A stretch of 64,000 bases of DNA from contig SOJZ01000029.1 in the NCBI GenBank assembly GCA_004376295.1, forward strand, positions 36,356-100,355. Reading direction: 5' to 3'. Each line of letters opens with the position of its first letter. Positions within the stretch are counted from its first letter, which is position 1. The stretch is from Candidatus Bathyarchaeota archaeon (lineage in GTDB: Archaea; Thermoproteota; Bathyarchaeia; Bathyarchaeales; Bathyarchaeaceae). Positions 58,457 to 64,000 of the stretch are shown piece by piece. A program made the translations under genes and the position numbers. The notes beneath the pieces were generated by a model. That model searched no databases. It saw only the letters and a program-made list of their open reading frames with translations, and was not told where the DNA came from.

Positions 58457-60140
58457 CACCTTTGAAGGATGGTCCTACCGACTCTTCGGAGGCTTCGCAC
58501 CAAGATTTTTGGGCAACGTGTTCGAATTCAAAGATTACTTGGAAAAGGCAAGGATTAGAATCTATCCCGAAACGTATATTTCTCTGATGTTTTTTTCAGC
58601 TCTTCTAACATTACCAGTCACTTTCATATCCATTGTGCTTTTGTATCTTTACCAGTGGATCCCTCTGATCTTTTTAGTGCCAACGCCCGCGTACATCATG
58701 ATCGGATTCATTATTGTGCCAATGTCGATGTCCAGCGACAGAGCTATCACCTTAGAAAGAGAGATGCCTTTTGCAGCGACCTACGTGACCATTATGGCAT
58801 CGGGTGGAATACCCCCCTATATGAGTTTCAAAAGACTTTCAGAAGTCGATTTAATGCCTGCGATGCGCAAAGAGGCCGAAGACATAGTTAAGGATGTGGA
58901 AATCCTTGGGATCGACCAGTTGACCGCTTTGAACAACGCTGCCAAGAAAAATCCTTTGGACATCTTCAGAGACTTTCTCTCAGGATACGCTTCAACCGTC
59001 ATCATTGGCGGTGACGTCCCACATTTTCTTGAAACGAAGGCACAAGACATCTTCAAAACAAGAGCTATGAGGGTGAAAGCAGCTGCAGAACGGCTAGGAA
59101 TGCTTCTAGAGACATTCATAATCATAATGGTGCTAATGTCCCTCTGCTTTTACATTTTGTTCAGCGTTGAAGCGATATACAGCACTGGTCTCGCTTCTTA
59201 TTCCACCATGCTGTTATACACGTACGTTTTCACTCCGATGCTTTCATTCGTTTTCATCTATCTTGCCCATAGCATGCAGCCTAAAACGCCGATCACAGAT
59301 TGGCGACCATACAAAGCCTTCGCTCTTTCATCGTTAACAGGCATTTTTGTTCTCTTCCTACTCACAGGCTTCTTTGGAATGATCCAAACACCGTTTGACG
59401 CTATCAAAGGCATTGTTGATTTACCCACCGCAGTTGCCATCGCGCTCTTTATTTCCGCGGCGCCGCCAGCCATAGTTCACAATAAACTCACAAGGAAAAG
59501 ATTTAGCACTGAACGAGGGATGGCCACTTTCCTTCGAGACTTGACGGAGACCAGGAAAACTGGTTTATCTCCAGAAAAGTGTATTGAAAATCTCTCCAAG
59601 CGTGAATATGGTGCATTTAGCAAGGAACTGAGAAAGATATCCTCTCAGATTTCTTGGGGCATCCCGATTAAGCGGGTTTTCATGGATTTTCTTAAACGGA
59701 CTAAGAGCTGGATGACCCAGATCGTCGTGTTCCTTCTAGTAGAAGCAATCGATGTGGGCGGCGGAACTATCGCCATGATCGAATCACTTGCAAGATTCAA
59801 TACCATGACTCAGGAAGTGGAGAAAGAAAAAAAGATGAGCGTTCGACCCTATATTATGGTGCCTTATTTCGCCGCCGTTATGCTGGTCACGACAACCATT
59901 ATGACTCTCGTTTTTACTACGAAGACGCTGGAGGTTGGGGGAACTATGAATATTGATATAGACTTTCTCACGACGCTCTTTGCAGTATCGGGGATCGTTC
60001 ACTGCTATTTGATCGGTTTAGTAGCTGGCAAAATCACCGAGGAAGCCGTGTCCGCTGGTTTCATGCACGCCGCATTACTCGTTATAGTTGCTCTCGTAGC
60101 GTCAATGTTTGCTCCAACGTTAATGGCAGGTATGTTATAA
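58437..60140 (+). CDS. Type IV pilus platform membrane protein (TadC/FlaJ-like)
   Basis: 567 residues with two GspF-type modules, each a membrane helix pair around a soluble block (PFAATYVTIMASGGIPPYMSFKRLSEVD... and GMATFLRDLTETRKTGLSPEKCIENLSKREYGAFSKELRKIS). It anchors the secretion ATPase and feeds pilins into the growing filament. GTG start overlaps the ATPase gene by 20 bases. Confidence 0.9.
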   Translation: MALPWLDTFEGWSYRLFGGFAPRFLGNVFEFKDYLEKARIRIYPETYISLMFFSALLTLPVTFISIVLLYLYQWIPLIFLVPTPAYIMIGFIIVPMSMSSDRAITLEREMPFAATYVTIMASGGIPPYMSFKRLSEVDLMPAMRKEAEDIVKDVEILGIDQLTALNNAAKKNPLDIFRDFLSGYASTVIIGGDVPHFLETKAQDIFKTRAMRVKAAAERLGMLLETFIIIMVLMSLCFYILFSVEAIYSTGLASYSTMLLYTYVFTPMLSFVFIYLAHSMQPKTPITDWRPYKAFALSSLTGIFVLFLLTGFFGMIQTPFDAIKGIVDLPTAVAIALFISAAPPAIVHNKLTRKRFSTERGMATFLRDLTETRKTGLSPEKCIENLSKREYGAFSKELRKISSQISWGIPIKRVFMDFLKRTKSWMTQIVVFLLVEAIDVGGGTIAMIESLARFNTMTQEVEKEKKMSVRPYIMVPYFAAVMLVTTTIMTLVFTTKTLEVGGTMNIDIDFLTTLFAVSGIVHCYLIGLVAGKITEEAVSAGFMHAALLVIVALVASMFAPTLMAGML

Positions 60141-60204
60141 AAAAGTTGAAAATTCCATTTTTATTATCAGTACCATCGCTAACATGTGTGTGCAAGTAGA
60201 ACAT

Positions 60205-60331
60205 CCATGTGTGAATTAAGGAGGCGTAGATGCCTCTTAATATATCGAATTTTGATATGTTGTGTAATTTGACTTGATGAATATATTACGTTGCCATGTA
60301 ATAGTGAGTATTGAGACAGAATACTTAATAT
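60205..60331 (+). repeat. Left copy of a 125-bp inverted repeat
   Basis: TTAAGGAGGCGTAGATGCCTCTTAA-type hairpin, GAATTTTGATATGTTGTG, TGAGTATTGAGACAGAATAC and TTAATATAC occur here and, inverted, at 62640-62761 with only scattered differences (about 85-90% identical by eye). Ends in AGTATT-GAGACAG-AATACT plus a TATA-like TTAATATA. Confidence 0.8.
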
Positions 60332-60447
60332 ACGGGTTCTATATGTATTGTGTATATAGAAAGAACACATGAACAGTTTCCCATTCACAAAGATGAGGAA
60401 TTATGAAGTTAGTAGTCGTACGGAATGCGGATGTGGAGAACGTATAA

Positions 60448-60960
60448 ATGCTTGCTAGAAGAATCCCTAGGATCATTTTCGATAAGAGGGCAGTGAGCAA
60501 CGTTATCTCCACCACAATATTGACTGGCGTAGTGATTGCGTTAAGCCTATCAATGTTTACTTGGGCGCAGGGTAGAACTTCGGTTTATAATAACGAATAC
60601 AGGGAAACTGTAGACGCGGAAACAGCTAAATTAAAAGAAAAGCTAGCCTTCGAGTATGTCTACTACCACAACAGCACGCAGAAAAATGTAACAATCTATC
60701 TGTTGAATTGTGGGACCATAGATGGCGTTCAGATAAAGACTGTGTACATATACGACAGCAGTGGTGCTCTCTGCTTCGAACCTTTTTCAGAACCACCCTT
60801 ATATTCGTTCCAGAGTTGGGATGAAATTTCAGATTTAGATAGAGGAGAGGAAGGGCGTCTTGTTCTGACACTTCCAGACTCCGGCCTATCGAGTGGCTAC
60901 TATAACGTTAAAGTTGTGACTGTAAGGGGTGCAACATTTGACCAGGGCTTCGTGGCTTAA
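60448..60960 (+). CDS. Archaeal pilin-like protein
   Basis: 170 residues: basic N-terminus, then the class III signal DKRAVSNVISTTILTGVVIALSLSMFTWAQG and a C-terminal beta domain with N-x-S/T sites. Part of the same filament system as the ATPase and platform upstream. Its end overlaps the second pilin gene by 32 bases. Confidence 0.8.
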   Translation: MLARRIPRIIFDKRAVSNVISTTILTGVVIALSLSMFTWAQGRTSVYNNEYRETVDAETAKLKEKLAFEYVYYHNSTQKNVTIYLLNCGTIDGVQIKTVYIYDSSGALCFEPFSEPPLYSFQSWDEISDLDRGEEGRLVLTLPDSGLSSGYYNVKVVTVRGATFDQGFVA

Positions 60961-61897
60961 GAAAATTTGGAAAGGACGTTCGAAAGGCGTATCCACGGTT
61001 ATCGGAACAGTATTTCTGATGCTGATAATTTTCATGGTCTCCACAAATGTTCTTCTCTGGACTTTTTCACAGAATGCTATATATACCCAAGCGGCGAAAG
61101 ATGAAAATCAGAAGTCTGCTGACAGACTTAATGAAAACATCGTTGCCTCAGGTGGAAATTATTCTGTATCAGGAGACGAAGTCACTGTGAAGACCACGCT
61201 CACTAATGCTGGCTCGGTTGCGGTTCAAATAATGAATCTCTGGGTTTTTGACACTTACCCAACAAACCAAAGGTATACTAACAAGTCATTGAATCTGAAC
61301 CTAAACCCTGGGGAAGTCTTAGAACTCAGAGGCTTTAGCAGTTTGACCGTTACCATACCTGGAGCAAATGCAAGTCACGGTTTTGTATCGTGGTTTGTGA
61401 CAGCAAGGGGGAATACGATACCACTTGAGACAGCAAGCGGTATAATAATAGCAGAGTTAGCGCAAGGAATCGGTTCCATAAGTATGGAGTTTAAAATTAG
61501 ACATTATATAGTAGAGGATGGTGTGCTGGGACCAGCGGAATTCGATTTCACTATTCCAGCCGGTGAGACGACGGTTTTCGGAATTACCTTAACTAATCTA
61601 GACGAATCTAAAATGGACATAAATCTCACTGGTCATTCATGCGTTTGGCTAATTGTTCCTGGCACGAGTGCGAGCGCCTACTGGTCCATTGCTAAAGTAG
61701 TAGATGGAACATTGAGTCCCCCCTTTGATTTCCAAGTATTAGAATATGGAAAGCCAACGCTGCTATTTTTTGGTGGAACCGATCCGCCAAACTCTCTCCA
61801 AGGAAGAATTGCTGCAGTCAATATACTTTTATATGGAAAGATAGGCCCCAATGATTATGGACAGAATATACCATTCGCTGCGGTGTATGTGGAATAA
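60929..61897 (+). CDS. Larger archaeal pilin-like protein
   Basis: 322 residues (start uncertain, GTG at 60929): RSKGVSTVIGTVFLMLIIFMVSTNVLLWTFSQNA is the pilin signal and helix, followed by two beta-rich domains with many N-x-S/T sites. Larger than usual, so perhaps a tip or decorated subunit. Coupled to the preceding pilin. Confidence 0.75.
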   Translation: MQHLTRASWLKKIWKGRSKGVSTVIGTVFLMLIIFMVSTNVLLWTFSQNAIYTQAAKDENQKSADRLNENIVASGGNYSVSGDEVTVKTTLTNAGSVAVQIMNLWVFDTYPTNQRYTNKSLNLNLNPGEVLELRGFSSLTVTIPGANASHGFVSWFVTARGNTIPLETASGIIIAELAQGIGSISMEFKIRHYIVEDGVLGPAEFDFTIPAGETTVFGITLTNLDESKMDINLTGHSCVWLIVPGTSASAYWSIAKVVDGTLSPPFDFQVLEYGKPTLLFFGGTDPPNSLQGRIAAVNILLYGKIGPNDYGQNIPFAAVYVE

Positions 61898-61912
61898 GAA
61901 AAGTTGAAGCCT

Positions 61913-62053
61913 TCAATGCAATAACACTTTGGCGAGATCCCATAGCTTTTTCACAACAGCGAAGTAAATGTTGACCGCTACGACGTTAGCTAAAGCCACA
62001 AATAGGTAGATGAAACAGTACCAGAACCTCATGTACTCTCCGGAGGCGGCCAT
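61913..62053 (-). CDS. 46-residue single-helix membrane peptide
   Basis: MAASGEYMRFWYC, a hydrophobic helix FIYLFVALANVVAVNIYFAVV, then a KKLWDLAKVLLH end. CAGGGATTC precedes the ATG. Overlaps the end of the 62029-62223 frame. Small membrane partners of pilus systems are common but this family is not recognised. Confidence 0.5.
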   Translation of the reverse strand: MAASGEYMRFWYCFIYLFVALANVVAVNIYFAVVKKLWDLAKVLLH

Positions 62054-62223
62054 GAATCCCTGCTGATCAAGAGGTGTCCATACCCCATGAGGGCGGCGAT
62101 CTGATAGATGTATGGAATCGCCTTGGGCAATCGGTCGTCAAGCAGACAAGTTAGCAGGCTTAGCATCAGAAATAGGTCGGTTGCCAATAGTGCAAAGAAC
62201 TCCGGCAATAATGGAGATGACAC
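62029..62223 (-). CDS. Small two-helix membrane protein
   Basis: 64 residues (GTG start): hydrophobic blocks PEFFALLATDLFLMLSLLTCLL and AIPYIYQIAALMGYGHLL. The frame follows the membrane-protein gene at 62257 on the same strand, supporting co-transcription, but the evidence for translation is weak. Confidence 0.4.
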   Translation of the reverse strand: MSSPLLPEFFALLATDLFLMLSLLTCLLDDRLPKAIPYIYQIAALMGYGHLLISRDSWPPPEST

Positions 62224-62256
62224 AACTCAGCCCCCACGTTTTTGCGTTGAAATCCC

Positions 62257-62625
62257 CTATCCCCAACCTAGCATCTTTAACCCAATCAGAACCAGATTGT
62301 TCACAAGCCCCACGGCGTAAAAACCAACTAACCCGAGGAGAAGATAATGCAAGAGTTTTTTTACAGAATCTTCTTTCTCTTTTCGGCATAAGTAGTAGGC
62401 TGGAACATAAAAAAGAGCTAAGACTGCTGGTAACAAGGCCTTTACGATGATGTTCTGTTCTGGGAAAAATGGGTTAATCTCGCTGTACCCTATTTTTAAA
62501 CCATAAAAAGTAGAAGGTATATCCATCAAGTTTAAAAAGAAAAGCAAGAGAAGTAGAAGGTTGCTGTGCTTTTGTTCAACAGCTTTCCTGTTATACGTGG
62601 ATCCAATATGTCGCTTTCCGTACAT
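62257..62625 (-). CDS. DUF5658-like membrane protein
   Basis: 122 residues with three to four helices (NLLLLLLFFLNLMDIPSTFYGLK; IIVKALLPAVLALFYVPAYYLC; LLHYLLLGLVGFYAVGLVNNLVLIGL). The IGYSEINPFFP loop is typical of DUF5658-type proteins near pili. Reads away from the pilin genes under the control of the second inverted-repeat copy. Confidence 0.65.
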   Translation of the reverse strand: MYGKRHIGSTYNRKAVEQKHSNLLLLLLFFLNLMDIPSTFYGLKIGYSEINPFFPEQNIIVKALLPAVLALFYVPAYYLCRKEKEDSVKKLLHYLLLGLVGFYAVGLVNNLVLIGLKMLGWG

Positions 62626-62639
62626 ACATGCATGCCTCT

Positions 62640-62761
62640 ATATTAAGTATTCTGTCTCAATACTCATCATTATATGCTGAAGCAATATATTCATTAAGTC
62701 AAATTACACAACATATCAAAATTGGATATATCAAGAGGCATCCACGCCTCCTTAACCCACA
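62640..62761 (-). repeat. Right copy of the 125-bp inverted repeat
   Basis: Reverse-complement counterpart of 60205-60331, including TATTAAGTATTCTGTCTC, AATTACACAACATATCAAA and the GCATCCACGCCTCC hairpin. It places the same operator and TATA box in front of the minus-strand membrane-protein gene. Confidence 0.8.
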
Positions 62762-62768
62762 TGTAAAT

Positions 62769-62806
62769 ATGCATGCATGCAAATAACGTGACAAAACAGT
62801 CAACCC
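62769..62806 (+). repeat. TGCATGCA site joined to the G-rich element tail
   Basis: ATGCATGCATGCAAATAACGTGACAAAACAGTC: the TGCATGCA motif runs directly into the GCAAATAACG block seen in the dispersed G-rich element copies, and lies beside the right inverted repeat. Confidence 0.6.
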
Positions 62807-62969
62807 GAATTTACAACGCCTTACAAATCAACAGAGCTCAGAGCTGAGCGAAAAATAGCTTACATAACAACTTGATGTTGGTAGTCAGTGAGTCATTATC
62901 ACGCGTTTTTTGTCATGTTGGTAACAAAACTTATAAATGGTAACACATCCCCTATTCTACGATGGACAC

Positions 62970-63269
62970 ATGGCGCAAGTAGCAACTAGATTAAAAGGAA
63001 AGCTTCTTGACGATCTTAAGCTAATAGAAAGTGAAGAGAGAACGGATAGAGCAACAGTTCTTAGAAAGCTTATAGCGGTCGGAATAAGCCACTGGAAGCT
63101 TGAACACGCCCTAAAATTGTATATGAACAAAAAGGCTACCACTTGGAAAGCCGCTGAAACAGCGGGGTTATCACTCTACGAGTTCATCGACGTCCTAAGA
63201 AGCAGGAGGATACCTGCACAGTACACAATAGAGGACCTCGAAGAGGATTTAAGAGGACTCGTGGAGTGA
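62970..63269 (+). CDS. UPF0175-type antitoxin
   Basis: 99 residues: VATRLKGKLLDDLKLIESEERTDRATVLRKLIAVGISHWKLEHALKLYMNKKATTWKAAETAGLSLYEFIDVLRSRRIP matches the UPF0175 helix-turn-helix antitoxins paired with DUF3368 PIN toxins. ATG at 62970; the frame extends to 62937. The toxin starts immediately after its stop. Confidence 0.85.
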   Translation: MAQVATRLKGKLLDDLKLIESEERTDRATVLRKLIAVGISHWKLEHALKLYMNKKATTWKAAETAGLSLYEFIDVLRSRRIPAQYTIEDLEEDLRGLVE

Positions 63270-63779
63270 TTGGTCGTTGTAAATTCTACCCCACTTCTCT
63301 ATTTAGCTAAAATAGGAAAACTTAGGAAAATTATTGAACATTTCGGGCTGATGGTTATTCCAGAGACAGTTTACGATGAAACAGTGCGTAGAGGGATGGC
63401 GTTAGGAAAACCAGAAGCGCAAGTAATCAACGAATTAATCAAAGACGGACGAATCAAAGTCGAGAAAGTGAAGAAAATTTTGGGTGAAATCAAGGGATTA
63501 CATAGAGGGGAAGTAGAAGCCTTATCACTGGCTAAAGGAAGAAGAGATGAAATCATCATAGACGACAAATCAGCATACGAATATGCCAAGATCCTGAGAA
63601 TAAAGGCGCTGAGAAGCATAAGAGTGATGCTGACTTTGATGAAAGACAAAGAGTTGACATTTGACGATTTGAAGAAGAATCTGCAGCTGTTGTCTCAGTC
63701 AGGATTCTGGTTAACCGCTGACGTGTATGCAAGAATACTTGAAGAAGCACGAGCTATTTCAAGCACAACAAGAGACTAA
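63270..63779 (+). CDS. DUF3368 PIN-like toxin
   Basis: 169 residues: VVVNSTPLLYLAKIGKLRKI, VYDETVRRG, HRGEVEALSLAKGRRDEIIIDDKSAYEYAKILRI, the DUF3368 acidic set. TTG start directly after the antitoxin TGA. An RNase toxin by family. Confidence 0.9.
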   Translation: MVVVNSTPLLYLAKIGKLRKIIEHFGLMVIPETVYDETVRRGMALGKPEAQVINELIKDGRIKVEKVKKILGEIKGLHRGEVEALSLAKGRRDEIIIDDKSAYEYAKILRIKALRSIRVMLTLMKDKELTFDDLKKNLQLLSQSGFWLTADVYARILEEARAISSTTRD

Positions 63780-63839
63780 AAATAATCCATACAACACCTC
63801 CAAAAACCTTTTGAACAATACTAAAACAACGTTCGCTCT

Positions 63840-64000
63840 TCATGTTGGCACAAATCTTTGAAGAGGATTTCCCTTCAGAACCCTCTGAAGCTGAGAGTAG
63901 CTCAGACCTCTCACAACATCTCCGTATATTTCACATTTCCCCAAAAAACTCATTTTTTCAGGGCTTCGAACAACAACTTCCACCTCGTTACCAGAGGAAA
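63840..64000 (-). CDS. Unidentified protein, C-terminal end (partial)
   Basis: The minus-strand frame enters from the right edge and ends at 63840: ...NEVEVVVRSPEKMSFLGKCEIYGDVVRGLSYSQLQRVLKG.... The composition is clearly protein-like; the family cannot be judged from 53 residues. Confidence 0.6.
   Translation of the reverse strand, partial: SSGNEVEVVVRSPEKMSFLGKCEIYGDVVRGLSYSQLQRVLKGNPLQRFVPT

Overview
The window is archaeal. It carries a TFB-type transcription factor, FEN1 flap endonuclease, TRAM-domain and OB-fold nucleic-acid proteins, an aIF1/SUI1 homologue, archaeal type IV pilins, an archaeal secretion ATPase with its membrane platform, a mevalonate-type thiolase/HMG-CoA synthase pair, AT-rich TATA boxes and two tRNA-Gln genes with small introns in the D-stem. 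The mixture (intron-rich tRNAs, a bacterial-type GAPDH, many small winged-helix proteins) fits an uncultured Thermoproteota lineage such as Bathyarchaeia; that placement is inference and no rRNA is present to settle it.

Layout. 0-9.3 kb: transporter, CPBP protease, SPFH-band membrane protein, GAPDH, tRNA-Gln(TTG), a Fe/Zn cysteine-cluster protein, then a minus-strand sugar block (GH130-like phosphorylase/glycosidase, CBS protein, alpha-barrel protein, GT4 glycosyltransferase). 9.3-12.4 kb: a gene-poor island of very small proteins, several with zinc-binding cysteines, saturated with the alternating motif TGCATGCA. 12.4-17 kb: nucleic-acid handling (endonuclease-fold protein, OB-fold, YHS, GNAT, FEN1, TRAM/OB/TRAM cluster). 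17-24.5 kb: MscS channel, Yip1-like protein, DUF35-HMG-CoA synthase fusion with a thiolase-like partner, aIF1, zinc ribbon, TFB. 24.8-31.7 kb: nucleotidyltransferase-HEPN protein, tRNA-Gln(CTG), a coiled-coil protein, a nucleotidyltransferase-kinase fusion, an RNase J-like remnant and ADP-forming acyl-CoA synthetase. 31.9-37.6 kb: two ABC export systems and an S-adenosylhomocysteine/adenosine-type deaminase. 38.2-42.8 kb: two PadR regulators around a clear operator, tandem polyprenyl synthases and an MFS protein. 43-51.9 kb: an accessory region with four unassigned small genes, ParA plus winged-helix partner, more winged-helix proteins, and a CARDB surface protein. 52-64 kb: pilin/roadblock operon, three toxin-antitoxin pairs, type IV pilus-like secretion ATPase and platform, two more pilins, and small membrane proteins.

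How the parts fit. The 52-62.6 kb genes look like one surface-filament or secretion system: motor ATPase, platform, three class III signal-peptide pilins, coiled-coil and roadblock/LC7 proteins, with ParA and several winged-helix regulators nearby as candidate controls. A 125-bp inverted repeat carrying a promoter-like operator and TATA box brackets the second pilin block, so two divergent transcripts share one control region or the block can invert. Three TA modules lie among and beside these genes. Dispersed non-coding elements (TGCATGCA clusters; a G-rich AATTATAGGGGGGTCT...GAGAGAC...GCAAATAACG element) recur across otherwise unrelated intergenic spaces and are the least explained structure here.

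Limits: all family assignments are by eye from motifs; no database search was run.
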